Below, one piece after another: positions 44,814 through 55,500 of a stretch of DNA of 64,000 nt. A program made the position numbers and the translations under genes. The notes below the pieces were generated by a model, which worked only from the letters and a program-made list of their open reading frames with translations, was not told the origin of the DNA and did no database searches. Numbering within the stretch: the first letter of the stretch is position 1; every line of letters begins with the position of its first letter. This stretch comes from Bacteroides stercoris ATCC 43183 (GTDB lineage Bacteria; Bacteroidota; Bacteroidia; Bacteroidales; Bacteroidaceae): assembly GCF_025147325.1 (NCBI RefSeq), contig NZ_CP102262.1, positions 310,001 through 374,000 on the forward strand. The letters run 5' to 3'.

Positions 44814-46850
44814 TTACCAGATAGAAACCCGTTTGTCCACCGGCACAAACATCGGGTCGTTCTCTGTTATATTGAAAGCCTCATACCAAGCGCCGATTTG
44901 CGGCAAAGCACCGTTAACACGCCACTTACCCAATGAGTGAACATCGCTCTTGGTACGGTTCAGCACTTCTTCCGGACGGATATTGTTTCCCCATACGCCT
45001 GCATAAGCAAGGAAGAAACGCTGTTCGGGAGTAAGACCATTCATTACAGGCAGCGGGTTGGCAGCCGTAGCTTTCTTAAATGCCTGATAAGCAACCTGCA
45101 AGCCACCATGGTCAGCAATATTCTCACCCAAAGTCATACGGCCGTTACCATATACACCCGGAGCAACCTCGATACTGTCGAACACATTCACCATCACCTG
45201 TGCACGCTCATCAAAACGTTTGGCATCTTCCTCAGTCCACCAGTCTTTTAAATTACCGTCCTTATCGTATTGGCGTCCCTGGTCGTCAAAGCCGTGCGTC
45301 ATTTCATGACCGATTACCACTCCGATAGCACCATAGTTGAAGGCATCGTCCGCATTCATGTCAAAGAACGGATATTGCAAAATACCGGCTGGGAAGCAGA
45401 TTTCATTCGTTGTAGGATTATAATAAGCGTTTACGGTTTGCGGAGTCATCAGCCATTCGTCTTTATCTACCGGCTTGCCGGCTTTAGCCACCATCTCTGC
45501 ATGGCTCCATTCGTTGGCACGCTCCATATTCGCCCAATATGAATCATCCTTGATTTCCAATGTAGAATAATCTTTCCATGTATCAGGATAACCTATTTTC
45601 ACATGGAAAGTAGCCAGTTTCTCCAAAGCTTTCACTTTGGTAGAATCGCCCATCCAAGCGAGATTTTTGATGCGTTCACCCAAGCTTTCCTGCAGGTTCT
45701 TCACCAAAGTCACCATACGTTCTTTGGCTGCGGCCGGGAAATATTTCTCTACATACATCTGGCCTACCGCTTCACCCAAAGCAGAACTTACAGTGCTGAC
45801 CGCTCTCTTCCAACGAGGTTGCATTTCCTGCGTACCGCTCATGGTACGTTGATAGAAATCGAAGTTCTGTTCGGCCATAGCATCATTCAGAGTACCTGCG
45901 GCAGCATCAATCAGTTTCCATTGCAAATAGAGACCTTGTTGCTCAAGAGGAAGAGTATCCAGAATTTCTGCAGCAGCCTTCAGAGAAGCGGGCTGACCTA
46001 CGATAACTTCTTGCACATCTTTTAAATCCAAAGCTGACAGATAAGCATCCCAATCAAAAGTAGGATAATTCTTCTTCAGTTCTTCCAAACTCATCTTGTT
46101 GTAATTGGCATGCGGATTACGCAACTCCGTACGCGAACGGAAAGCTTTGGCAAGACGTGTTTCCACATCCATCACCACTTCTACGCCTTTCTTGGCAGCA
46201 GCCTCATCAAACCCTGCCAATTGATACATCTTCTGTACATGTGCACGAAAAGCATTGCGTATCTTGGCAGTAGCCTCATCGTTCTCCAAATAATATTCGC
46301 GCTCACCCATGCTCAAGCCGGCCTGATAAGACTGTACGGCATTCATGCTGCTGTTCATTTCATCAGCGCCTACGTACAAGACATTGTAAGCCACAATTCC
46401 TTTCTTCTGCATCTCGCCCAGTAATGCATAAACCTCTTTCCGGTCCTTCAATGCACCGAGGCGGTCAAGTTCTGCTTTAATGGGAGCCACACCGTCTTTG
46501 TTCAGCTTCACGCTGTCCATTACGATTTTATACAAATCACCAACTTTCTGAGCTACGCTGCCGGCTTCGTGCTGCGTGGCAGCCAGCTCCTCGATGAGTC
46601 CCTGAATCTGCTTACGGTTATTTTCCGCAAGGATGGTAAAAGAACCATACTGTGAATACTCGGCAGGAATGGGATTGTTCTTCATCCAACCGCCGCAAGC
46701 GTATTGGTAGAAATCCGTTCCGGGCAAGGCCGTTGTGTCGAGGTTGGCAAACTGAATACCGGCTGTGAGCTCAGCCTGCTTCTTGCCGGTGCTGCAAGCG
46801 CCTGTCATCAGACAGAATGCTGCAATGGGTAAAAAATGAAATACTCTCAT
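44814..46850 (-). CDS. pepO: M13-family (neprilysin/PepO-like) metallopeptidase lipoprotein
   Basis: A 678-residue zinc peptidase. The signal peptide ends in a lipobox (LMTGAC, Cys19), so the protein is membrane-anchored outside the cytoplasm. The zinc site HExxH is in VIGHEMTHGFDDQG (about residue 515) and the third ligand Glu in GENIADHGG. N-terminal PGTDFYQYACGGW and the C-terminal end with a VxxW-type tail (VDKRVSIW) are M13 hallmarks. It cleaves oligopeptides. It is a single gene ended by a strong terminator. Confidence 0.95.
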   Translation of the reverse strand: MRVFHFLPIAAFCLMTGACSTGKKQAELTAGIQFANLDTTALPGTDFYQYACGGWMKNNPIPAEYSQYGSFTILAENNRKQIQGLIEELAATQHEAGSVAQKVGDLYKIVMDSVKLNKDGVAPIKAELDRLGALKDRKEVYALLGEMQKKGIVAYNVLYVGADEMNSSMNAVQSYQAGLSMGEREYYLENDEATAKIRNAFRAHVQKMYQLAGFDEAAAKKGVEVVMDVETRLAKAFRSRTELRNPHANYNKMSLEELKKNYPTFDWDAYLSALDLKDVQEVIVGQPASLKAAAEILDTLPLEQQGLYLQWKLIDAAAGTLNDAMAEQNFDFYQRTMSGTQEMQPRWKRAVSTVSSALGEAVGQMYVEKYFPAAAKERMVTLVKNLQESLGERIKNLAWMGDSTKVKALEKLATFHVKIGYPDTWKDYSTLEIKDDSYWANMERANEWSHAEMVAKAGKPVDKDEWLMTPQTVNAYYNPTTNEICFPAGILQYPFFDMNADDAFNYGAIGVVIGHEMTHGFDDQGRQYDKDGNLKDWWTEEDAKRFDERAQVMVNVFDSIEVAPGVYGNGRMTLGENIADHGGLQVAYQAFKKATAANPLPVMNGLTPEQRFFLAYAGVWGNNIRPEEVLNRTKSDVHSLGKWRVNGALPQIGAWYEAFNITENDPMFVPVDKRVSIW

Positions 46851-46871
46851 ACTTATATAAAATAAATGTTA

Positions 46872-48842
46872 TTATTTCCTTGCCTCTTCCAACTCGCAGG
46901 AAACTGCATCCCACTCTTCCATCACACTGTCCAGTTGGGCTTTCAGTTTCTGATGCTGTTCGTAGAGCGCCATATCCGAAGCGCCCTCCGGCGTAGCCAT
47001 TTTAGCTTCGAGAATGGAAATGGCCGCTTCCGTCTGCTCTATCTCTGCTTCACAATCCGCTACACGGCGTTCCAGCTTCTTAAGCCGTTTATTGAGTTCT
47101 TTCTGTTCCTCATAAGAAAGTTTTGCAGCGGAAGGCTGTGCAACCGTTGCCCCGGCATTGCCGCCGGCAACCGTTTTTTCCGCAGACGGTGAGGAAGACA
47201 AAGAAGGCGATTTCTGCAAATCATTCAGGCTCTCTATCTGCTTCTTCTGCAGGAAATCGTAGATACCTCCGAGGTGCTCCTTCACCAATCCGCCACCGAA
47301 CTCATATACCTTAGTCGCAAGACCGTCCAAAAAGTCACGGTCGTGACTGACAATTATCACCGTACCGTCAAAATCGCGGATAGCTTCCTTCAACACATCC
47401 TTCGAGCGCATGTCGAGATGATTCGTAGGTTCATCGAGAATCAGGAAATTCACCGGTTCCAGCAACAGCTTAATCATGGCAAGACGGGTACGCTCTCCGC
47501 CGGAAAGCACTTTCACCTTCTTGTCCGAAGCCTCTCCACCGAACATGAACGCTCCCAATATATCACGTATTTTCAGCCGGATATCCCCTACCGCCACACG
47601 GTCGATGGTATCGAATACCGTAAGATTTTCATCCAGTAACTGCGCCTGATTCTGAGCAAAATAGCCAATCTGCACATTGTGTCCCAAAGTAAGTTTTCCG
47701 GTATAATCCGTAATCTCGTCCATGATACACTTTACGAGTGTAGACTTACCCTCACCGTTCTTACCTACAAAAGCCACCTTCTCACCACGGTTTATGGTGA
47801 GATTTACATCGTGGAATATGACATGGCTACCATACGCCTTGGCTACATCTTCACAAATAACAGGATAGTTACCGCTACGGCTGCTACAAACGAACTTCAA
47901 CCGCAGCGCAGAGTTGTCTTCCTCGTCCACTTCGATGCGCTCTATCTTCTCCAGTTGCTTGATGCGGCTCTGCACCTGCACGGCTTTGGTAGCTTTGTAG
48001 CGGAAGCGCTCGATGAACTCTTCCGTATCCTGTATCTGTTTTTGCTGGTTTTCATAAGCGCGGAGCTGCTGTTCACGGCGTTCCTTGCGAAGCGTCACAA
48101 ACTCATCGTATTTCACTTTATAATCATAAATACGCCCGCAGGTTATTTCAATAGTACGGGTAGTGACATTATTCAGGAAAGCACGGTCGTGGCTGACAAG
48201 TACCACTGCATTGGCACGGGTGGAGAGAAAGTTCTCCAACCACTGGATGCTCTCTATATCGAGGTGGTTCGTAGGTTCATCGAGCAACAACACGTCGGGA
48301 CGGCGCAACAACAACTTGGCAAGTTCGATACGCATACGCCAGCCGCCGGAGAACTCACTCGTAGGGCGGTCGAAGTCTTCCCGGCAAAAGCCCAACCCCT
48401 GAAGAGTACGCTCTACCTCGGCACGATAATTAGTGCCGCCCATCATCAGAAAGCGTTCGTTCTCGTGGGTAAAGCGGTCTATCAGTTTCTGATAATCCTC
48501 GCTGTCATAATCGGTACGTTCGGCAAGTTGCTGGTTCATACGTTCGATGTCGGCCTGCATCTCAAAGATATGCTCAAAGGCAAGTTCAGCCTCCTGCATC
48601 ACAGTACGTTCATCGCTGAGAACCATTACCTGCGGCAAGTAACCGATAGTACATTCGCGGGGGACGGCAACAACACCGGAAGTGGGTTGCTGAATACCTG
48701 CCAGTATTTTGAGCATGGTGGACTTGCCCGCCCCATTCTTGCCGACAAGGGCTATACGGTCTTTCTTATTAATAACGTAAGAAACGTCTTCAAACAGAGG
48801 AGTAGCATTAAATTCCACCTTCAGTCCTTCTACAGATATCAT
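46872..48842 (-). CDS. ABC-F family ATPase
   Basis: A 656-residue protein with two ABC domains and no membrane segment. Both have complete motifs: Walker A GKNGAGKST and GKNGEGKST, signatures FSGGWRMR and LSGGERTRLA, and Walker B LLLDEPTNHLD and LILDEPTNHLD. The linker between the domains is helical and charged (about 235-300). A C-terminal region (about 570-656) is predicted coiled coil. ABC-F proteins act on the ribosome; this looks like the housekeeping translation-factor group rather than an antibiotic-resistance subtype, but that needs a tree to settle. Confidence 0.92.
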   Translation of the reverse strand: MISVEGLKVEFNATPLFEDVSYVINKKDRIALVGKNGAGKSTMLKILAGIQQPTSGVVAVPRECTIGYLPQVMVLSDERTVMQEAELAFEHIFEMQADIERMNQQLAERTDYDSEDYQKLIDRFTHENERFLMMGGTNYRAEVERTLQGLGFCREDFDRPTSEFSGGWRMRIELAKLLLRRPDVLLLDEPTNHLDIESIQWLENFLSTRANAVVLVSHDRAFLNNVTTRTIEITCGRIYDYKVKYDEFVTLRKERREQQLRAYENQQKQIQDTEEFIERFRYKATKAVQVQSRIKQLEKIERIEVDEEDNSALRLKFVCSSRSGNYPVICEDVAKAYGSHVIFHDVNLTINRGEKVAFVGKNGEGKSTLVKCIMDEITDYTGKLTLGHNVQIGYFAQNQAQLLDENLTVFDTIDRVAVGDIRLKIRDILGAFMFGGEASDKKVKVLSGGERTRLAMIKLLLEPVNFLILDEPTNHLDMRSKDVLKEAIRDFDGTVIIVSHDRDFLDGLATKVYEFGGGLVKEHLGGIYDFLQKKQIESLNDLQKSPSLSSSPSAEKTVAGGNAGATVAQPSAAKLSYEEQKELNKRLKKLERRVADCEAEIEQTEAAISILEAKMATPEGASDMALYEQHQKLKAQLDSVMEEWDAVSCELEEARK

Positions 48843-48871
48843 AGTGTCAATGAATTAATCGTTCAAGACTG

Positions 48872-48879
48872 CAAAGGTA
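48872..48879 (-). promoter_or_regulatory. Promoter of the ABC-F gene (-7 box)
   Basis: TACCTTTG on the minus strand, an exact match about 30 bp upstream of the start codon. A TTG lies 24 bases further upstream. Confidence 0.55.
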
Positions 48880-48951
48880 ACGATATTATTTTTTATTCTC
48901 ATGCAATCATGCATTCAAAGCATACAACTGCATTCATTTAAATTTCAAGAA

Positions 48952-49009
48952 ATCCCCTCTTTCCCTTTCTGTCCAACCGATTTGGAAAACAGAAAGAAAA
49001 AGAGGGGAT
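48952..49009. terminator. Hairpin, probable terminator after the nucleotidyltransferase gene
   Basis: Arms ATCCCCTCTTTCCCTTTCTG and CAGAAAGAAAAAGAGGGGAT surround an 18-base loop. On the minus strand it follows the nucleotidyltransferase gene by about 54 bp, but the trailing U-tract there is short; a longer T-run (ATTTTTAT) follows on the plus strand. Confidence 0.65.
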
Positions 49010-49062
49010 ATTTTTATAAAGGGAATCGCCTGGGCGCTCCTTTAGAATAGATTGGCGTTCTT

Positions 49063-49974
49063 TTAGAACAGCTTAGCCGGATATTCTCCCGCATCCACCA
49101 ATGCCTTAATCTTATCGACCACGCTCTGACGGTCTTCCGGATAAGTCACCCCGAACCACTTGCTGTTCGTATCAAGCACTTCAACCGTAGCAGTACCGTC
49201 ATTAATCAGTTTATCCACCATCAAAGGAATAAAGAATTCACTCTTCAGGTTCTCCATATTCTTCGAATCGCTGAGGAACGTCTTGAAGAATTCCTGACTG
49301 TAAGCGAAGTAATCGGGAGTAAAGCCCCAGAAATTCATACTGACCGGAGTTGTATCGGGAGTAGCAGTCCACTCACCGTTATCATCAATATATTTCACTT
49401 CACCGTCCATACGCTGAATTTTGGTACGTTCAACGACAGAAGTCAGCAGATTATTTGCATCAGTACTGCAGAGACCGCGAGACACCGTACCGCTTTCACT
49501 CAATGTATTGCCGATACGGAATCCTACCATCGAATATACATTCTTGGAGCCTTCGGGAAGCTCAGACAGGAACTTGCCCATTACCTGGAAAGAATCACGA
49601 CCGTAGAAGTCATCGCAATTGATAACGGCAAACGGTTCCTTTATCACATCGGCACCCATCATTACGGCGTGGTTGGTTCCCCAAGGTTTGGTACGGTCGG
49701 CCGGACACGTGAATCCTTCGGGAAGTGCATCCAGTTCCTGGAACACCAATTCGCACGGGATATGACCTTCGTATTTGGATATGATTTTATCGCGGAAGTC
49801 TTGTTCAAAATCTTTACGGATAACAAAAACGAGCTTACCGAATCCGGCCTTGATAGCATCGTAAATAGAATAATCCATAATAGTTTCGCCATTAGGCCCC
49901 AGTCCGTCCAATTGCTTCAGGCCACCATAGCGGCTGCCCATGCCGGCTGCCAATAAGAATAAAGTTGGTTTCAT
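49063..49974 (-). CDS. Sugar nucleotidyltransferase family protein
   Basis: A 303-residue NTP_transferase-fold enzyme. The signature LAAGMGSRYGGLKQLDGLGPNG binds the nucleotide and pyrophosphate; PWGTNHAVMMGADVI and FAVINCDDFYGRDS (metal-binding Asp) follow. It transfers an NMP to a sugar phosphate, but the sugar and nucleotide cannot be read from the sequence. No sugar-pathway genes are next to it. Confidence 0.88.
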   Translation of the reverse strand: MKPTLFLLAAGMGSRYGGLKQLDGLGPNGETIMDYSIYDAIKAGFGKLVFVIRKDFEQDFRDKIISKYEGHIPCELVFQELDALPEGFTCPADRTKPWGTNHAVMMGADVIKEPFAVINCDDFYGRDSFQVMGKFLSELPEGSKNVYSMVGFRIGNTLSESGTVSRGLCSTDANNLLTSVVERTKIQRMDGEVKYIDDNGEWTATPDTTPVSMNFWGFTPDYFAYSQEFFKTFLSDSKNMENLKSEFFIPLMVDKLINDGTATVEVLDTNSKWFGVTYPEDRQSVVDKIKALVDAGEYPAKLF

Positions 49975-50022
49975 ATTAGTTATTATTTAAAAAGGTTAGT
50001 GTATCATGGTTGATAACAGGCA

Positions 50023-50030
50023 CAAAAGTA
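50023..50030 (-). promoter_or_regulatory. Promoter of the nucleotidyltransferase gene (-7 box)
   Basis: TACTTTTG on the minus strand, an exact -7 match about 49 bp upstream of the ATG. No good -33 box is seen. Confidence 0.5.
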
Positions 50031-50178
50031 GTAAAATTTATATCAGAAAAAGGAAGATTTCAGTCCATTCTTTTCCATAATCGTACAAAACTCCGCCTCA
50101 ATGGCAGATACTTCTACTTTTAGTTTGCTTATTAGCCACAATTCTTCACTATTGTCAGCCCCAAACCCACAGTTTGCC

Positions 50179-52533
50179 TTAGAACGGATAACCGATAGCG
50201 AAATGCAAGGCAAGACTGTCCTTGAACTTGGGAATATTATAGTATCCCGACTTACCGGTATCATACGGATCGTGCAACCCCACTCCACAATCCAGACGGA
50301 AAACCAGAAAGTCCATATCATAACGCAAACCAGCTCCCGTACCCAAAGCTATCTGTCTGGCAAAGTTCTTTAAAGTGAACTCGCCGCCTGGACGGGACTC
50401 ATCCTTACGCATCAGCCACACATTACCGGCATCCAAGAATACAGCTCCATGCAAATCTCCGATAATGCGGAAGCGGTATTCAACATTAGCTTCCATACGT
50501 ATATCACCCACATGATTGATGAAAGAATACTTATTTTCCTTATCCGGAGCATAACTGCCCGGACCTATGCTACGTGCAGAAAAAGCACGCACACTGTTGG
50601 CGCCGCCGATATAGAACTGTTCGGTATAAGGAGCCGCCAGCGCATTTCCGTACGACCATATCACACCGCCGGCAATGCGCGAGGCAATCATCTGGTTCTT
50701 GTCTATCTTATAATGATAGCGGAATTCGCTGTTTACCTTCAGGAACTGTGCAAAAGGAACACCCAGCAGCTTTTTGTCCTTCTCCTTGAACGACTTTCCG
50801 AAAATACGATAAATGCACGAAGTAAGGTTACCAGCCGAGCTCACTGTCGTCTGCCACCAGATAGGATTGCGCACACCCGGCAAAGATGCGTTGTCGTAGG
50901 TGTACATATACTCAAAGACCGGAATAAACTGGTCGCGCAGGCTGACGTAGAGTGCAGGATTCTCCGCCTGCAACTCCTTGAAGGCTTCCGTAGGGTCGCG
51001 AAGTACGTTGAACGTGAGTTTGAACGGTGTAAAACTATGCTTGCTCGTACGCTTCGGCTGGAAATCGTATGTAGCGTTTCCGCCAAACGCCAGCAGTTTA
51101 TAATACTTGGCACGGTTCAATTGGTCGATGTACAGTTTGAAAGTCGTAGTGGCCGGAAAGTCATACTCCTTGTCGCCAAAGCGAGGGAAGACCACGCGCG
51201 GAAACATAAGCGAGGTAGACAACCCCACTTCATAACTGTTCATCAGCGAAGAACGGTCTTTACCCGTCTGCCACTCATACGAACCGTCCAACTTTACATT
51301 CCATGCCTCACCGCCGCCAAACACATTGTTCTTCGTTACGGTGAACGAAGCTCCCGGTCCGGTTTGGTTATTGCTTTTCATCTTTACGTTGAAGTCCAGT
51401 TCGGCATCATAAGGCTTGTCGAGTGCCGCATGAATATTCACATCCAGCGTATCGCACACGAATGTCGTATCACGCGGGGTATACTGCATCTCAAGATAAC
51501 GGAAGATGCCTACATTGTTCAAGCGCTCCTGCACGCGGGTCTGGCGATAAAGGCTGTAAAGGCGCTGCATGGAGCGTCTGCGGGAAATCCCCGTACTGTC
51601 CTGCACCTGACGTTTCTGACGATACGCCTGATAGTTCAGCCATCTGTAAATCATATTGGGATGTACCCGCAGCTTGTCGTGATAATAGATGCGCAGGCCT
51701 TTGTAGTCGATACTGTCATTAGGGGTCTGTCCCTGCTTGCCATACAGATAAAAAGCTTTCTTGCCTACATAAAACGGTTTCTCGGCAACGGAAGGCATGC
51801 CGGGAGCAGGAACCATGCGCATGGCAACATGTCCGCCGGGCACTAAGGTCGTATCCGCCTGATAAGTCAGATAATCGGGACGGAAATAATAGCACCCTAC
51901 ATTGCGCAGCAAAGTACTGATACGGGTACGTTCTCCGTCGAGGTCGGTCACGTTGAACTGTTCTCCCGGACTGATAAGCGAACGGCGCCGGCTCATATTC
52001 ATAATGCGCAAGGTACGCTCACTGAAACCGTGATAATAGACCGTATCGATAAAATAAGGGTTGCGCATATCCACCGTATATTGCAGCTTTGCTTTCAAAG
52101 AATCCTTCGGATCGATGAACGTTTTATAACTGACCGTTCCGTTAAAGTAGCCGTAATCGCGCAATAAATTGGCGGCCGCCTTCTGCCGGATATCGGGATT
52201 GACAGTAGACATCAGTACGGGCTTTGCCGCAAAGCGGTTGAATATCCACCTGCCAAAGCCTTTCTCATATTTCACAAAGCCATTGTAAATCCATAACCCC
52301 ATAGGAAAAGGTATGCGAATAGTGGAACTACCCAGCAAAGAATTGTTCGGAGCAGTGGCAAGCGCCGCTTCAACCTCTTCCATGGCAGTCTCGCCTACCG
52401 GAGTGGTACTGCGGTTCTCGACAATCATCTTTTTTTGTCCCGTATACAGAATTTCACCTTCCGGCAAATGCTTGGTTGTGGAACATCCTGCCAGCAACAG
52501 TATGCCCGCCATATATACTATCAGTCGTTTCAT
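50179..52533 (-). CDS. tamL: TamL: lipoprotein TamA-type outer-membrane assembly factor
   Basis: A 784-residue Omp85-family protein. It starts with a lipoprotein signal (MKRLIVYMAGILLLAGC), unlike proteobacterial TamA, so it matches the Bacteroidetes TamL type. POTRA-like repeats occupy about residues 30-400, then a 16-strand barrel with the Omp85 lid-lock type sequence (YIGGANSVRAFSARSIGPGSY, a VRGF-like motif) and a terminal Phe (IGYPF). It lies 1 bp downstream of tamB and would act with it in moving lipids or proteins to the outer membrane. Confidence 0.92.
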   Translation of the reverse strand: MKRLIVYMAGILLLAGCSTTKHLPEGEILYTGQKKMIVENRSTTPVGETAMEEVEAALATAPNNSLLGSSTIRIPFPMGLWIYNGFVKYEKGFGRWIFNRFAAKPVLMSTVNPDIRQKAAANLLRDYGYFNGTVSYKTFIDPKDSLKAKLQYTVDMRNPYFIDTVYYHGFSERTLRIMNMSRRRSLISPGEQFNVTDLDGERTRISTLLRNVGCYYFRPDYLTYQADTTLVPGGHVAMRMVPAPGMPSVAEKPFYVGKKAFYLYGKQGQTPNDSIDYKGLRIYYHDKLRVHPNMIYRWLNYQAYRQKRQVQDSTGISRRRSMQRLYSLYRQTRVQERLNNVGIFRYLEMQYTPRDTTFVCDTLDVNIHAALDKPYDAELDFNVKMKSNNQTGPGASFTVTKNNVFGGGEAWNVKLDGSYEWQTGKDRSSLMNSYEVGLSTSLMFPRVVFPRFGDKEYDFPATTTFKLYIDQLNRAKYYKLLAFGGNATYDFQPKRTSKHSFTPFKLTFNVLRDPTEAFKELQAENPALYVSLRDQFIPVFEYMYTYDNASLPGVRNPIWWQTTVSSAGNLTSCIYRIFGKSFKEKDKKLLGVPFAQFLKVNSEFRYHYKIDKNQMIASRIAGGVIWSYGNALAAPYTEQFYIGGANSVRAFSARSIGPGSYAPDKENKYSFINHVGDIRMEANVEYRFRIIGDLHGAVFLDAGNVWLMRKDESRPGGEFTLKNFARQIALGTGAGLRYDMDFLVFRLDCGVGLHDPYDTGKSGYYNIPKFKDSLALHFAIGYPF

Positions 52534-52534
52534 A

Positions 52535-55500
52535 TCATTCTACAGTTTGCTTCTTCTTTTTCCTGAAGATAAAAAGTTCGCCCAGGCGGTCCATTTTGCG
52601 ACGAAGCACAAGACCGACTCCGGTTTCCGTTATTTCCCCGTCGAGCACACTCTCGTAGTTCTTGTCATAGAACACACGGACATAGCGCGTACCGGACGTA
52701 TCAAGGCGGTACTCAAGCGAAATATTGTCGATAAACGATTCCGCATCATTCGTGGCATTGGCGCCGGTTGTCACCTTACCGCCGATGACAATCTGCACAC
52801 GGTCGTTGAAAAGACGCTGCGAATAGCGGAAGCTATAATCCGTCTGCTTGTCACCCGTTTCGGCTGACGTACGGTCTTCCATACCCATAGTGAAACTTGC
52901 GTTGATGCTTTGGAAAGCCGAGCCTGCCAATGAGTTGATCTGACTTTGGATAACACTGTTCAAAGCACTGCCCATAGACAATCCGCCGCCTTTGACACCG
53001 CTGTTCATATAAACACCGGTCGCCAGCATGGCAATGGCCTGTTTGCTGCGCTCCTCGGCTCCCATAGCCTGCAACTCATTCTCAATGGTGGCATCATCCG
53101 GCGCCGTTATATCGAAAATAAGTTCGGGAGCGTCAAGGCGATTCTTTATAGCTATGGACACATCGAAATTCACCACGCGCGAACCACCGTCATCACCATC
53201 GGCTACCGAAGCGCGCATACGCTCCGTCGCTTTCAGGTTCAGCGTCGGGTTCATCGGGTCGCCTCGCCAGTCCACATAACTGCCGTTGTTAATCTGGAAT
53301 TCCTTCAACGGAATGATAGGAAGCGAATACTTCATAATTCCGCCCGAAAGCGTATAACGTCCGGTAAGGCTTATATCGCCTTGCGGAGTATACTGCATGT
53401 TCAAATCTCCGCCGCCTTCCAATTCAATGAATTTACTGCGGTCGGGACTTAAATCGGCGCGCAGGCGCACGGCATTGTCGATATGTACGGACATAATCAT
53501 ATCCATACCGCCCAAAGACATGGCGGGAGCCTCATCAGTGCCCACCGAAGCCGTATCGGCAAAAGAAGTAAAGGTTACTAAACCCTCAAGACGGTCTTCC
53601 ACCGTCAACGGTGAGTCCGTCAGTACATAGGTAACATCCGTATTGCCCAGCAGGTTCATGTTACCGCGCATGGTCAGGGCATCCAAAGGCCCTCGTACCG
53701 TAGCGTTCAAATCGACAAATATCTTGCCGTAGATAAGACTTTCGCGGGTGCGCGGCGCATCCAGCAGCGTATAGTTCTCCGCCAGCAACTTCAAGTCCGC
53801 CGTAGGACGTTCCAAATTGCGGAAGTCCACCTTGCCGTTAATGGTAAACGGATTCTTGCTGGTGGTATAAATGGCAAACTTGTCAAATATCAGTTGGTTA
53901 TCCCTAATCTGTACGGGACGGTCGTCAAACCAGTAGCGGGCCCCTGCCTGACGGGCATATACCGATACGCTGTCCAGCGTGATATCTCCGTGCATCCTGG
54001 GTTTCTCCAACGGTCCGTAGATGTACATCCCGCCATCGAGGTCGCCGGTAAAGGACATCATTTGGTCGGGCACAAAAGCATTGGCAATCTTCATCGGGAA
54101 GTGTTCAAAAGAGGTAGTCACTTCCAGCGTGTCCTTTCCGTTCTTCTTTGTCAGTATGCCGTCGGCAGTCATCACTTCCCGGTTGTCATAACTGAAATAT
54201 GTATTCAGATAATGCGTAGCGCCCTTATCGCCCGGCAGCCATGTGGCTCCCATACCGATGTCTCCTACATGCTGCCGCTCATAGGTCAGTTCATCGATAT
54301 TGGCTTCGGCTGAAACCTGCAAGGAAGTAGGGGTCTGTATATACTGCGCCTCGGCAGAGAACAAGCCGGTGAGACGGGGCATATAAGGAAGCACCTCGCT
54401 CAGTTCGCCCAGTTGGAAACGGCTCAACTCCACGTTCATATTCTGCAATGAAATGCTGTCGTTCTTGTCCGACTGCATACGGAAGCCCAAACCGTTGTCA
54501 CTATCCATATCGATATTGGCATAGACGCGCATGTTGTTATGCAGATATATCCAATTGCTGTTGTCTACGAAATGGAACTTACGGTATGCGATAACCGGTT
54601 CGGCAGGCGTCAGATTAAGCAATACTCCGTTGCCTTTGCCATGTCCCTCCGTCAGCGGGCGGGCATTGACGCCGAACAGCACTCCCGTCTGTCCTTTTCC
54701 GTCCACATAATTCACGGTCAGTTCGGCATCTTCACTGCGAATCTCACCGGTCAGCGTACTGCGGAATACGAACTGCGGATTCTTCGGTCCGTTAATCACC
54801 CCGCTTTGCAGCATCATCCGGGAAGTATCCTGCTTCACGGCAAAGAAAACCGTATCGAGCTGCAACGAGTCCACACGCAATCCGTGAACGGCGGTCCGTC
54901 CGTTGATGCCCCGTGCCGGCGTACTTCCGAAACGAAGGGTGAAGTCATTGAAACTTATGTTTTTTGTTTTCAGGAAATAGCTGACCGGATTGGCCTGCCC
55001 AGCCGTCAACTTCATGCCCGCCGAGGGCAATACCTGCCGCAAGGCGGCATGGTCAAGGCGTCTTTCCTCTATCTGTTTCGTCAGAATGGCTACGAACTTG
55101 TCCGACTGCCCCAACAACTCCTCCAACGTGCTGCGGGCACGGAACTGCAAATCCATATCGCCGGCATCCATCCGCAACTTAATGGAATCGCGACGCGCTT
55201 CCGCTCCCAGATTGAACGCAACGGGATGTTCCAAAGGTTCGGATGCGATTCCCAGATTATACAAGTCCAGTTCCTCTACTTTCATGTTCAGTCTGCCGTC
55301 CATATATTTACGGTCGAGACGAAGGTCAGCTTCAGACTGCATCTTCAACAGTTCATTATCGCTCGTCAACCGTACAGAAGCTACCGCAGATTTCAACCCC
55401 GCATTCAGGTTCACACCCGACAGATTCCAGCGAGCATATTGCAGTTCGTCCAGTTTGGCTTCCACAAGAGCCGTCGTCTGACGGGAAGTCATATCCACTC

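Noticed and set aside
50043..50321. 92-codon minus-strand open frame at the 3' end of tamL
   Set aside because: It overlaps the tamL barrel end in another frame and its first half is simply a frame-shifted reading of tamL.
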